Of a DNA stretch of 64,000 nt, positions 1-7,932 are shown in pieces. Source of the DNA: Candidatus Pantoea floridensis (lineage in GTDB: Bacteria > Pseudomonadota > Gammaproteobacteria > Enterobacterales > Enterobacteriaceae); the NCBI RefSeq assembly GCF_900215435.1, contig NZ_OCMY01000001.1, positions 310,001 through 374,000 of the forward strand, given 5' to 3'. Position 1 is the stretch's first letter; each line of letters begins with the position of its first letter. Made by a program: the position numbers and the translations under genes. Below the pieces are notes generated by a model. The model had not been told where the DNA came from, did no database searches, and saw nothing but the letters and a program-made list of their open reading frames with translations.

Positions 1-140
1 CAGGTTTGGACATCCAAGGTTGGATCCACCGGGTGACGCACGTCGGTGAGCCAGGTCATGGTGAAGAGAAACACCACGCCAATCAAACAGGCGGATAACA
101 GGCCAATTATAGCGATCAGTTTGTCATCTCTGGATTCCAT
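1..140 (-). CDS. Small membrane protein, partial (C-terminus outside window)
   Basis: A reading frame runs from an ATG at 138-140 out of the left edge of the window with no stop. It begins MESRDDKLIAIIG and continues into one strongly hydrophobic segment (about residues 8-32), followed by a polar stretch (DVRHPVDPTLDV). GAGGAG lies six bases before this ATG; a second ATG two codons upstream touches the Shine-Dalgarno and is less likely. It lies 39 bp downstream of another tiny membrane-protein gene on the same strand, so the two probably form an operon. I do not recognise the family. Such tiny proteins often accompany membrane complexes, but nothing here shows which one. Confidence 0.5.
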   Translation of the reverse strand, partial: MESRDDKLIAIIGLLSACLIGVVFLFTMTWLTDVRHPVDPTLDVQT

Positions 141-179
141 CGACATCTCCTCACAAACCTCCCTTTCCCGTTGCTGACG

Positions 180-323
180 TTAACTCATCCACAGCGTAAT
201 CATCAGGACGAAGATTATAAGGGTAACCGACGTCACTGCAAGCACCACTATGGCGAAGAGCGCATCATCCAGCGGTTGGCGATAAGGTTCGTCGTGATCG
301 TCAGGTGGTGCAGGTGAACTCAT
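180..323 (-). CDS. 47-residue single-span membrane protein
   Basis: This frame was too short for an automatic ORF call. ATG at 321-323 and TAA at 180-182 enclose 47 codons. The protein has a proline- and acid-rich N-terminus (about residues 4-20, PAPPDDHDEPYRQ) and then one hydrophobic helix (about residues 21-45) ending in WMS. The likely topology is N-terminus in the cytoplasm with a single span, but that is inferred from hydrophobicity only. The Shine-Dalgarno is weak (GAGTCACC). It sits just upstream of the partial small membrane protein and is probably co-transcribed with it. The family is not recognised and no function is proposed. Confidence 0.5.
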   Translation of the reverse strand: MSSPAPPDDHDEPYRQPLDDALFAIVVLAVTSVTLIIFVLMITLWMS

Positions 324-420
324 GGTGACTCAAACATAGGGCGAGTTTTCGAGCAGGATTGCCGAGGAGAGTGTAATGCAAAGTGCCGTAAGGTACAGGA
401 TTATTTCTCAACAGGATGAT

Positions 421-444
421 AACGGGGCGTGAAGACGCCCCGTT
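421..444 (-). terminator. Terminator after the siderophore receptor gene
   Basis: A GC-rich hairpin, AACGGGGCGT-GAAG-ACGCCCCGTT, begins about 10 bases beyond the stop codon of the receptor gene. No long U-run follows on the minus strand, so termination strength is uncertain. Confidence 0.6.
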
Positions 445-453
445 GGGTACAGA

Positions 454-2655
454 TTAGAAATCGTAGCTCAATGAGACTTTTACGGTGCGTGGTTCGCCCT
501 GTGACAAATAGGTGCCGCTGTCATCCACGTTTGCCCAATATTTCTCATTGGTCACGTTATCAACGCCCACGCGCCACACCATATCGTTCTGATTAACTTT
601 CATGCGATAACGCAGCCCTATGTCCAGCGTAGTGTAATCGTCCAGTTTCATGTTATTCGCTAGGTCAGCGTACTGAGAGCCGGTGTAATTCAGCAAAGCG
701 GTTGCGGTGAGTCCATCGACCGGTTTGATGTCGTACTCCGCGCCCAGCGCCGCAGTGAAGCGCGGCACGCCAATGGCATTCTTGCCATTTTGATCGCTGT
801 CGCCCGTTTTTGTCATGTCTGGATCAATCCAGGTCGCGCTACTGTTGAGGCGCAGGCCCAGCACCGGTTCACCGAAGACGTTCAGTTCCACGCCGCGATT
901 ACGCTGTTCACCATTCAGCTGGTATACGTTGTTATTTTTCACGCCAACCGGCTGTTTGATTTCAAATAGCGCCAACGATCCGCCTACGCGACCAAAGTCC
1001 GCTTTTACGCCCACTTCATTCTGTTTGGCATGCACAATCCCGGTTACGCTGCCGTAGTTGCTGGTACCAAACGGTGCAGCAGTGCCCGGCGTCAATGATT
1101 CGGTATGGTTGGCATACAGCGAGATGTTTTCGGTGGCTTTATACAGCAGCCCATAAGCTGGCAACCAGCGACTGCTGTCAAAGCGGGTGCCGGCATCTTC
1201 CGCCCCGTCGTAACCATAGTTACGCACCACCACCTTCTGATGGCGAGCCCCCAGCGTTGCCAGCAAGGTGTCATCAAAGAAGCCCAGCGTATCGCTCAGC
1301 AGATAACCTTGTGAACGCGAGCGGTAAGTGGTCAAAGGATCGCTAAATTTGGTGCCGCCGGAGAAAACATTGTCCGGCTCGGTCACATCCTGCGGCTGGT
1401 AAATATTCACATCGGCATCATTACCCGACGACATGCGGTAACTGTTTTTGGCATTCGCGGTCATCGCCGAGTAACCAACGTTAACTTTATGCGTCACCGG
1501 ACCGGTAGTGAAATCGCCACGCAGCCCCACCATGCCGCTCATGTTGTCTTGCACACGGTTGGTTCTGAAACGGCCAATAGTGGCGTTGCCTGCGCTATCC
1601 AACACCTTTGGAATACCGTAGTTGCCCACCTCATGCGTGTGCTGCGCGCCAAGTCCCGCATAGGCGGTCCACTGATCGGTCAGATCGTACTCGGCTTTCG
1701 CCAATCCGAATTCTGATTGAATATCGCTGAACACCCAGTTCTGGCTGTAGTTTTTCGAGTTAGACGGCACATCAGGAATGAAATCAATATTGCTGATATT
1801 GATGCCATTACGCGCATCGTGGAAAGTTTTCTTCTGATAACCCACGTCCAGCGACGTGCGCAGACGATCGCCACGATAATCCAGACCAAGTGATGCCGCC
1901 GTAGTCCGTTTTTTCTCGCCGTCTATCTCGGTGCCGCCTTCACGATTCACCGCATTCAGACGCACGCCAAACTGGTTGTTGTCGCCAAAACGACGGCCAA
2001 TATCGGCGCTGCCGCCGACCTGCGAACCCGAGGTATAATCCACGCCGATACGCGTCAGTGGCGCATCATCCGCATGCTTTGGTTCAAGGTTAATCATGCC
2101 GCCAACGCCGCTCTCGGCCGAGCCGTTCAACAATGCGTTGGCACCTTTGAAAATTTCCACGCGGTCAATCAGCGAAGCATCCATTACCTGACGTGGCACA
2201 ATGCCGGCCAGCCCGCCATAGGTCATGGCATCGCCATCCAGCTTGAAGCCACGAATGCGATAGCTTTCCGCGAAGTTGCCGTAGCCTTTCAGATTTTGCA
2301 CGCCAGCATCGTTGCGCACCACGTCACCGATGGTTTGCGCCTGCTGGTCCTGAATCATCTTCGAAGTGAAGCCAATCACGTTGAACGGCACGTCCATCGC
2401 ATTCTGTTCGCCCAGCATGCCAAGGCGGCCGCCGTGAGCCACCTGCCCATCAAGGTAAGCAGGTACCAGATCGTCGCCGCCTGGTTTGAAATCGGTTTGC
2501 GGTGCTGCGGTCACGGTCAGCGTCTGCTGTTCGTTCTTCGCGTCAGTTTGAGTTGTGGTGTTGGTAGTAGCAGCCATCACTGGCAAACAACCGGCGCTGA
2601 CCATTACGGCCAACAGCGTCGGTTTCAGTCCGGGATTGAAAGGCGTGTTGCGCAT
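454..2655 (-). CDS. TonB-dependent siderophore receptor (FhuA/FcuA-like)
   Basis: This is an outer-membrane, TonB-driven importer of 733 residues, a normal length for the FhuA/FcuA type of siderophore receptor. A signal peptide occupies about residues 1-29 (ends PVMAA). A TonB-box-like stretch (TLTVTA) follows near residue 45. A plug domain follows at about 85-200, with the typical DVPFNVIGFTSKMI and YRIRGF motifs, and then a beta-barrel ending in the expected terminal aromatic residue (SYDF). The substrate cannot be read from sequence; a hydroxamate such as ferrichrome is one possibility by family resemblance. The gene stands alone, with a Fur-box-like palindrome just upstream of the start, which points to repression by iron. 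No periplasmic binding protein or ABC permease gene is adjacent. Confidence 0.9.
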   Translation of the reverse strand: MRNTPFNPGLKPTLLAVMVSAGCLPVMAATTNTTTQTDAKNEQQTLTVTAAPQTDFKPGGDDLVPAYLDGQVAHGGRLGMLGEQNAMDVPFNVIGFTSKMIQDQQAQTIGDVVRNDAGVQNLKGYGNFAESYRIRGFKLDGDAMTYGGLAGIVPRQVMDASLIDRVEIFKGANALLNGSAESGVGGMINLEPKHADDAPLTRIGVDYTSGSQVGGSADIGRRFGDNNQFGVRLNAVNREGGTEIDGEKKRTTAASLGLDYRGDRLRTSLDVGYQKKTFHDARNGINISNIDFIPDVPSNSKNYSQNWVFSDIQSEFGLAKAEYDLTDQWTAYAGLGAQHTHEVGNYGIPKVLDSAGNATIGRFRTNRVQDNMSGMVGLRGDFTTGPVTHKVNVGYSAMTANAKNSYRMSSGNDADVNIYQPQDVTEPDNVFSGGTKFSDPLTTYRSRSQGYLLSDTLGFFDDTLLATLGARHQKVVVRNYGYDGAEDAGTRFDSSRWLPAYGLLYKATENISLYANHTESLTPGTAAPFGTSNYGSVTGIVHAKQNEVGVKADFGRVGGSLALFEIKQPVGVKNNNVYQLNGEQRNRGVELNVFGEPVLGLRLNSSATWIDPDMTKTGDSDQNGKNAIGVPRFTAALGAEYDIKPVDGLTATALLNYTGSQYADLANNMKLDDYTTLDIGLRYRMKVNQNDMVWRVGVDNVTNEKYWANVDDSGTYLSQGEPRTVKVSLSYDF

Positions 2656-2674
2656 GGAGATCCCCTAATGCAAA

Positions 2675-2693
2675 CGTATTGATAATCATTATT
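2675..2693 (-). promoter_or_regulatory. Fur box upstream of the siderophore receptor
   Basis: On the minus strand the 19 bases AATAATGATTATCAATACG match the consensus GATAATGATAATCATTATC at 14 of 19 positions, including the central ATAATGAT-ATCA core. The site lies 20-38 bases before the receptor start codon, placing it over the probable promoter or transcription start. Iron-Fur repression is the expected control for this type of gene. Confidence 0.75.
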
Positions 2694-2829
2694 ATTGCGG
2701 TTTGCGATTATGCGCAGTCGAACGGCGAAAGCAAGAAGTTTCCTGAACTTTCCAGTTAAAAAAAGGTCCGTGAGAAAATAAGGCGGTCGACATAAAACGT
2801 GAGAAAAGGATTGTTAAGCAGGCTGTTAT

Positions 2830-2853
2830 GCTGCCTGAGCTGACGCAGGCAGC
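2830..2853 (-). terminator. Hairpin downstream of the efflux operon
   Basis: GCTGCCTG and CAGGCAGC form an eight-base stem with an eight-base loop, about 35 bases after the stop of the outer-membrane lipoprotein gene. There is no clear U-run, so this may be a transcript-end stabiliser and not an intrinsic terminator. Confidence 0.35.
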
Positions 2854-2887
2854 TGAATAGCGGGGCCAAAATACACGATCAACGGCG

Positions 2888-4258
2888 TTACCCCTGCCAG
2901 CCTCCGCCCAACGCGCGATAAAGATCGATCTGTGCCAATAACAACGTATTTTTCACCGACACGATATTCAGCTGGGTGCTGAACAGCGTGCGCTGGGCAT
3001 CCAGCTCATCAAGGTAGGATGCATAACCATTCTGATAACGGTTATGCGCAATGCGATACGCCTCCGCGACATAACTCTCCTGCTTCTGCAATTCTGCCAG
3101 CTGCTCCTGACTGCGGCGAATCGCATCCAGCGCATTATCCACCTCGGAGAAAGCGTTGCGAACCACCTTCTCATAGCCATAAAGCGCCTGGTTACGCGTT
3201 GCCATTGCCACGTCGACCTGCGCAGTAAGCGCTTCGCGATTGAGCAGCGGAGCCAGAATGCTGCCACCAATACTCCACAAGCGGAACGGATTATCCAATA
3301 GCTGATGCAGCTCGCTGCTTTGTAACGTGCCGCTGGCGGTGAGGTTGAGCGACGGGAGAAGCTTCGCCTGCGTTGACGCCAGCGAAGCATCCGCAGCCAG
3401 CAGTTGGCGCTGCGCTTGCACAATATCTGGCCGACGATTAAGCAACTGCGAAGGGAGCAGAGACGGCAAGATTTGCGGCTTGATATGATCGAACTGGCTG
3501 CTGCGCGCAATCTCACGTGGGTTCATACCCACCAGCACGCTGAGCGCGTTCTCCTGCTGCTCAATTTGATGCTGTAGCTGCGGAACCTGTGCTTTGGCCG
3601 TTTGGTATTCCGATGCTGCCTGCATCCATTCAAGGCGTGAGGTATAGCCAGTTTCAAACTGACGCTGCGCCAGATTAAGCGAATTTTCCCGCGTCGCCAG
3701 CGTGGCTTGCGTGACCCGCAGCTGTTCATCCAGCGCGCACAGGCTGAGATAGCCCGATGCTACCGAACTGGCGACGGTTAATTCGGCCGCTGAGGCGGCG
3801 GCACGCTGCGCATCCAACGACGCTGCGGCGGCACGGATGCTGCTGCTGCGACTGCCCCACAGATCAACCTCATAGTTAGCCTGCAGCAATCCCTGAAACA
3901 CTGCGCTTTCATACGGCTGGCCGGTTGCCGCCGACAGTGTGCGCTGGTGAGTAGCGGCAACACCCGCTGACAGCGTGGGGAAATTATCGCCCTGCGCAGC
4001 ACGCAACTCGGCGCGGTATTGATCGACGCGCGACCGCGCCATCAGGATATCGCTATTGTGCTGCAACGCCTGGCTAACGAGACGATTGAGGTTATCATCG
4101 CCGAAATGTTGCCACCAGCGCGCTTCTGGTGCCGCGTGCGGCCCCACCTGCTGACGCCAGTTATCCGGAATGGGTAAGGATGAAGGCGCTTTTTCGACCT
4201 CAGTGGCGCAGCCTGTCACCATCAGCGCCATGCAGGTGGCTAACAGTAGGCGCTTCAT
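2888..4258 (-). CDS. Outer-membrane efflux lipoprotein (NodT/OprM family)
   Basis: The product is the outer-membrane channel of a tripartite exporter, 456 residues. The N-terminus MKRLLLATCMALMVTGCA is a lipoprotein signal with a VTGC lipobox (Cys17). Two OEP-type repeats follow, rich in Ala, Gln and Leu coiled-coil helix (for example RRPDIVQAQRQLLAADASLA in the second half). It is the last gene of the MarR-MFS-HlyD-OMF operon. Its ATG overlaps the TGA of the HlyD gene in an ATGA quartet, suggesting translational coupling. The periplasmic adaptor encoded upstream would dock on this trimeric channel. The substrate is unknown. Confidence 0.9.
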   Translation of the reverse strand: MKRLLLATCMALMVTGCATEVEKAPSSLPIPDNWRQQVGPHAAPEARWWQHFGDDNLNRLVSQALQHNSDILMARSRVDQYRAELRAAQGDNFPTLSAGVAATHQRTLSAATGQPYESAVFQGLLQANYEVDLWGSRSSSIRAAAASLDAQRAAASAAELTVASSVASGYLSLCALDEQLRVTQATLATRENSLNLAQRQFETGYTSRLEWMQAASEYQTAKAQVPQLQHQIEQQENALSVLVGMNPREIARSSQFDHIKPQILPSLLPSQLLNRRPDIVQAQRQLLAADASLASTQAKLLPSLNLTASGTLQSSELHQLLDNPFRLWSIGGSILAPLLNREALTAQVDVAMATRNQALYGYEKVVRNAFSEVDNALDAIRRSQEQLAELQKQESYVAEAYRIAHNRYQNGYASYLDELDAQRTLFSTQLNIVSVKNTLLLAQIDLYRALGGGWQG

Positions 4259-5346
4259 GGCGCTTCCTTATACGGCTCTGCGGCAGTATCAATCTCCACT
4301 TCCACCGACATGCCCGGGCGCAGCGCGTGCAGATCGTCGTTGAGAATCTTGATGCGCACCGGAATGCGCTGGGCAATTTTCACAAAATTGCCGGTGGCGT
4401 TATCTGGCGAGATAGCGCTGAACTCGGAACCGGCAGCGGGTGAAATAAACTCAACGCGGCCGTCATAATGCTTGCCGTCGAGCGCATCGACGCGAATGCT
4501 GACCGGCAAGCCGGGACGGACGCGCGCCAGCTGGGTCTCTTTCAGGTTAGCGATCACCCATTTGTTTTCAGGCACCACGGAGGTTAATCGCGTTCCGGCG
4601 GTGACGTAGGTCCCTTTGCGCACCGAGAGTTGGCCAAGCTGCCCGCTATCCGGCGCGATAATCCGCGTGTTGGCCAAATCGATATTCGCCAGTTCTAACG
4701 CCGCCTGAGCGCTGGCAACATCCGCTTGCAGTGAGCCGCGATTGACCACCACGGTTTGCAGATTTTGCTGTGACACGGCCACCTGCGCCTCCGCCTGACG
4801 CAGCTGCGCTTCGGCCTGCGCGTTGGCGGCGCGCGCCGCATCGCGCTCGCGTACCGACAGCGAGCCGTCGGCTGCCAGATTCTCCACGCGCTTGAGATCG
4901 AGGTTGCTTTTCAGCGCCTGGGCCTTGGCATTCTCCAGTGCCGCTTTGTTGCTAACAATGGTGGCTTCAGCACTTTTGCGCTGCTGCTGGTTATTGTTTT
5001 GCGCCGCGATTTTCATCTCTAACTGCGCCTGCGCCTGATGCACCCGCTGACGATAAATACGATCGTCGATGGTCATCAGCAGCTGCCCTTTGGTCACCGG
5101 CTGTAAATCCACCACGTCAACCTCGGTGAGATAGCCGCTCACCTGCGGGCTGATAAAGGTGACCTGACCGCGTACATAGGCGTTTTCCGTGGCCTGCAGG
5201 GTGCTAGTGAACGGCCATAACTGCCAGGCATACAAAATCACCAGCACGCCAACAATCACAATGCCGCTGCCGGCAGCAATGGAAAGAATGCGTCGGCGGT
5301 TGGTGCGCTCGCGCTCCGCAGCCTGAATATCGTCCTGTTGGCTCAT
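4255..5346 (-). CDS. HlyD/EmrA-type membrane fusion protein
   Basis: This periplasmic adaptor of a tripartite MFS exporter has 363 residues. I start it at the ATG at 5344-5346 (MSQQDDIQ), not at the longer open frame, because that ATG overlaps the TGA of the upstream MFS gene as ATGA. A cytoplasmic N-terminus precedes one membrane anchor at about residues 20-45. Then come a lipoyl-like half (YVRGQVTFISPQVSG), a long alpha-helical hairpin rich in Ala/Gln/Glu (about 95-210), the second lipoyl half (ARIIAPDSGQLGQ region) and a beta-barrel. This is the EmrA layout. It should bridge the inner-membrane pump encoded before it and the outer-membrane channel encoded after it. Confidence 0.9.
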   Translation of the reverse strand: MSQQDDIQAAERERTNRRRILSIAAGSGIVIVGVLVILYAWQLWPFTSTLQATENAYVRGQVTFISPQVSGYLTEVDVVDLQPVTKGQLLMTIDDRIYRQRVHQAQAQLEMKIAAQNNNQQQRKSAEATIVSNKAALENAKAQALKSNLDLKRVENLAADGSLSVRERDAARAANAQAEAQLRQAEAQVAVSQQNLQTVVVNRGSLQADVASAQAALELANIDLANTRIIAPDSGQLGQLSVRKGTYVTAGTRLTSVVPENKWVIANLKETQLARVRPGLPVSIRVDALDGKHYDGRVEFISPAAGSEFSAISPDNATGNFVKIAQRIPVRIKILNDDLHALRPGMSVEVEIDTAAEPYKEAP

Positions 5347-7019
5347 GAATTCTCCGTCGGGTTTACTGATGATTTTGCCGCATCCATTTTTGTCTGACGC
5401 CAGTTGATATAGCGTAACCGCGACAGGCGGTACAACACCCATATCAGCGTGATGAACGCCAACGCAGCGGTAAGATAATAGGTGTCGTTATAGGCCAGCA
5501 CGTTGGCTTGCAGCGTGGCCACCGTTTGCAGTTGACTGCTGCTTTGCGCGCTGAGCAGTACGTTATCCGCTAGCTGGCTGCTGAACAGCGCGCTGTATTG
5601 GCTCAGTCGCTCAGTGACGTTCGGATCAAGCTGTGACAGCTGATCGCCCAGCAGACTGGAGTGATATTTTTCGCGCCACGTCTGGAAAGTGCCAAGGATC
5701 GCCGCACCAATGAGCCCGCCGAGATTTTGGCTCATCCCGAACAGCACCACGAAGCTCACCAGATTTTTGGGCTGCGTTACCACGCCGCCAATCCCCAGCA
5801 GCATGGCGGGCGCGAGGAAGAACGCGCTGCCGAAGCCCAGCAAAAACTGGCTAACATAAAGATTGTTGCCGCGCGTCAGCGGGCTGGATTGCGCATCCAT
5901 CAGCGAGGCAACGATCATCACCACCAGCGAGGCAACGATCGGCCAACTGAGATGCGTCGGTTTGATGGTTAAGGCGCTGGCAACCATGCCGCAAATCACG
6001 CCGGCGATGATGGCAAATGCCAGCCCGCGCATTTGATCGTTGAGCAAACCCAGCTGCTGCAGAAAGCCAACCGCGCCGGTGTTCTGTTCGGCCAGCAGGA
6101 TGCGCATCATGATCATCACAATTCCCAGCCTTACAATCATGCCGTTGCTGAGCCAGCGCGTGTTAATTAACGGATTGGCGCGATTGTGCTCCACGACGAT
6201 TGCCGCCACGATCAACACCAGCGCCAAAGCCAATGCCACGCCCAACCACGGCGTACTGAACCACCACTCGATACGTCCCAGCGACAGCACGGCGCACAGT
6301 AAAGCCATGCCGGGTGCCAGTAGCATGAAAGTGACAAAATCCATCTTCTCAAAGGCTTTGATCCGGTCGCCGGGCGGTAATTTAACCACCAGCACGCAAC
6401 CCAGCGCAATCAGCGCCAGTCCGAGCTCAAACAGATACAATCCGCGCCACTCTTGCAGCTGCAGCAGCTCGGTTGAAAATAAACGTGCCAGCGGAATCGC
6501 CAACTGCGACGCGGTGATACCGATCACCAGCGCTTTAAGCCGATGCTTTGCTGGCCACGCCTGAATCTGATAATAGATGCCGAGCGAGCTAAGCGCGGCC
6601 CCCACCATACCGTGTGCGGTGCGGACAATGATGGCTGAGCTGAGATCGTTGGCGAGAATATGGAAGAACGCCACAATGACGTACAGCACTAAAAACGCTT
6701 CGGTAAACAGTCGCAGGCCAAACTGCTGGCGAAACTTCACCAACAGCAGATTAATGGAGATATTGCCCATCACATAAACGGCGGGCAGCCAGGCGATCTC
6801 ATTGCTGTAGGCCCCAAAAGTGCCCTGCAGATTGGTTAGATTGGCAGAAACCAGCGCGTTACTCAGGGCGCCGGTTATCGAGATCAACAGCCCAATAATA
6901 CCGAAGGCGATTCGCTTCGCAGGGGAATGTAGCGGCGTGGAAGGCGAGCCAGGCAACATGGGTTTCTCGTGCGGCAGCCATTCGCGCTGGGCATAAGGAT
7001 TGCGCTTCGCCACGGTCAC
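5343..7019 (-). CDS. MFS drug exporter, DHA2 (EmrB-like) family
   Basis: The product is the inner-membrane pump of the tripartite exporter, 558 residues and about 14 predicted membrane helices, the number typical of the DHA2 family. The first half carries the expected features (SITGALSNALVSANLTNLQGTFG in helix 1 and the loop NEIAWLPAVYVMG). A large periplasmic loop near the end (residues about 455-515, rich in Ser/Gln) precedes the last helix, as in EmrB. Its ATG overlaps the MarR stop as ATGA and its own TGA overlaps the HlyD start, so three proteins are tightly coupled. The substrate is not known; exporters of this layout next to MarR genes often handle aromatic or hydrophobic toxicants, but that is inference. 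Confidence 0.88.
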   Translation of the reverse strand: MTVAKRNPYAQREWLPHEKPMLPGSPSTPLHSPAKRIAFGIIGLLISITGALSNALVSANLTNLQGTFGAYSNEIAWLPAVYVMGNISINLLLVKFRQQFGLRLFTEAFLVLYVIVAFFHILANDLSSAIIVRTAHGMVGAALSSLGIYYQIQAWPAKHRLKALVIGITASQLAIPLARLFSTELLQLQEWRGLYLFELGLALIALGCVLVVKLPPGDRIKAFEKMDFVTFMLLAPGMALLCAVLSLGRIEWWFSTPWLGVALALALVLIVAAIVVEHNRANPLINTRWLSNGMIVRLGIVMIMMRILLAEQNTGAVGFLQQLGLLNDQMRGLAFAIIAGVICGMVASALTIKPTHLSWPIVASLVVMIVASLMDAQSSPLTRGNNLYVSQFLLGFGSAFFLAPAMLLGIGGVVTQPKNLVSFVVLFGMSQNLGGLIGAAILGTFQTWREKYHSSLLGDQLSQLDPNVTERLSQYSALFSSQLADNVLLSAQSSSQLQTVATLQANVLAYNDTYYLTAALAFITLIWVLYRLSRLRYINWRQTKMDAAKSSVNPTENS

Positions 7020-7447
7020 ACACTTCCCAGACGTTCAAGCAGCTGCTGCAAAACCTTTTCGGTCACCGCCAAAGATTCGGGTTCGATATCCGCCAGCAGC
7101 TGCGCCCGCAGTGCATCGGCTTGCGTTTTCACTTCGGCAAATGCCACGTGGCCTTGCTCCGTCAGGATCAGCAGGCGCTTGCGTCGATCTTCAGGTGGCT
7201 GGACGCGCGCCAGCAGCGCCTGCTTCACCAATCGATCAACCAGCGGAACGACGCTGGCTTCCTCCAGGCCGAGTAGCTGTGCCAATGCCTTTTGCGTGGG
7301 TGGCTCTGTGGCGGTGGCGACGCTGGCTATTGCCATCCAGCTGCTCATGCTGAGCCCGCTCTCTTTTAAGCGACGGTCAACTGCCAGCCGCCATGCGTGA
7401 GCGGTAAGATGCAGTAAACGAGAAAAAGGTTGCGGATAGTCGCTCAA
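7016..7447 (-). CDS. MarR-family repressor of the efflux operon
   Basis: A winged-helix MarR regulator of 143 residues. The middle of the protein (about residues 45-95) carries the recognition helix and wing: QKALAQLLGLEEASVVPLVD followed by RLVKQALLARVQPPEDRRKR, with the conserved D-R-R of the wing. The start is TTG (7445-7447), preceded by AGG nine bases upstream; the next ATG is 33 codons in and would remove the first helix. It is first in the operon with the MFS pump, adaptor and outer-membrane channel. Palindromes lie 12-30 bases before its start. It very likely represses its own operon and is released by an effector, probably a pump substrate. Confidence 0.88.
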   Translation of the reverse strand: MSDYPQPFSRLLHLTAHAWRLAVDRRLKESGLSMSSWMAIASVATATEPPTQKALAQLLGLEEASVVPLVDRLVKQALLARVQPPEDRRKRLLILTEQGHVAFAEVKTQADALRAQLLADIEPESLAVTEKVLQQLLERLGSV

Positions 7448-7458
7448 AACGTAGTGAC

Positions 7459-7477
7459 CTAATGATTAGATATCTAA
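7459..7477 (-). promoter_or_regulatory. Two overlapping palindromes, probable MarR operator
   Basis: CTAATGATTAG (7459-7469, perfect around a central G) and TTAGATATCTAA (7466-7477, perfect) share four bases. On the minus strand a TATAAT hexamer lies just upstream at 7493-7498, with no clear -35. The palindromes would therefore sit at or just after the transcription start and before the TTG start codon, a good place for autorepression. Operator identity is inferred from position and symmetry. Confidence 0.6.
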
Positions 7478-7700
7478 CTAAATAAGTGCGTTATTATATG
7501 CGAAGGTGAACTGCAATGGAAAGTGTGCTGGCATCAGCAGCGCTCCTCGACGCACCAAATAGCGTTCCATGTCTCACATTCAGTTGTACAACGTTGGCAT
7601 GATTTTAGTTACGGCTGGCTGCTTGTATAGATTTTACAGAATAAATTTAAATATAATTTACTGATAAATAACGATTAGCACAAATAGCTTAATATCAACA

Positions 7701-7728
7701 TTGTACAAGTTGAGCCATATTGTATAAC
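7701..7728 (+). promoter_or_regulatory. Sigma-70 promoter for a candidate RNA
   Basis: TTGTAC (7701-7706) and TATAAC (7723-7728) are separated by 16 bases. The predicted start of transcription is about 7735, just before a hairpin-rich segment that ends in an intrinsic terminator. Confidence 0.5.
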
Positions 7729-7734
7729 TTTACG

Positions 7735-7827
7735 TCCCGAGAGCCAGCTGATGGCTCCGTAACGAATGATGCACTTTGCGTCGCCTCTGAAGGTGTTGTG
7801 GATTTCCACCTTCAGAGGTGTCTTTTT
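7735..7827 (+). ncRNA. Candidate small RNA or attenuated leader upstream of the AriR-like gene
   Basis: Between the promoter at 7701-7728 and a strong terminator there is a segment of about 93 bases with no convincing reading frame. It has a 5' hairpin (GAGCCA-GCTGA-TGGCTC, 7741-7757), a single-stranded middle, and a 12-bp perfect stem (CCTCTGAAGGTG, 7784-7795, pairing with 7807-7818) followed by TGTCTTTTT. Promoter, short body and U-tailed terminator is the layout of Hfq-type small RNAs. The terminator also lies about 105 bases before the AriR-like gene, so it could be an attenuator for that gene. It resembles none of the E. coli small RNAs I could recall. Confidence 0.5.
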
Positions 7828-7893
7828 GCGTTGGTTGATGAGTTGGGTCTTGCGCGCCTGTCCGCGTGTAAGTTTTTCCATCATGAAGCTGAA

Positions 7894-7905
7894 GGCAAAT
7901 TTGCC
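7894..7905. promoter_or_regulatory. 12-bp palindrome before the AriR-like gene
   Basis: GGCAAATTTGCC is a perfect palindrome 28 bases before the start codon. It may be a regulator site in the leader or a weak hairpin; no promoter can be fixed next to it. Confidence 0.3.
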
Positions 7906-7932
7906 ATCAGACCGATTTAAAGGGCCTCACAT

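Noticed and set aside
2074..2682. 202-codon open frame on the + strand
   Set aside because: It lies antisense to the siderophore receptor gene, whose frame, signal peptide and plug motifs are clear. The antisense peptide has no recognisable domain.
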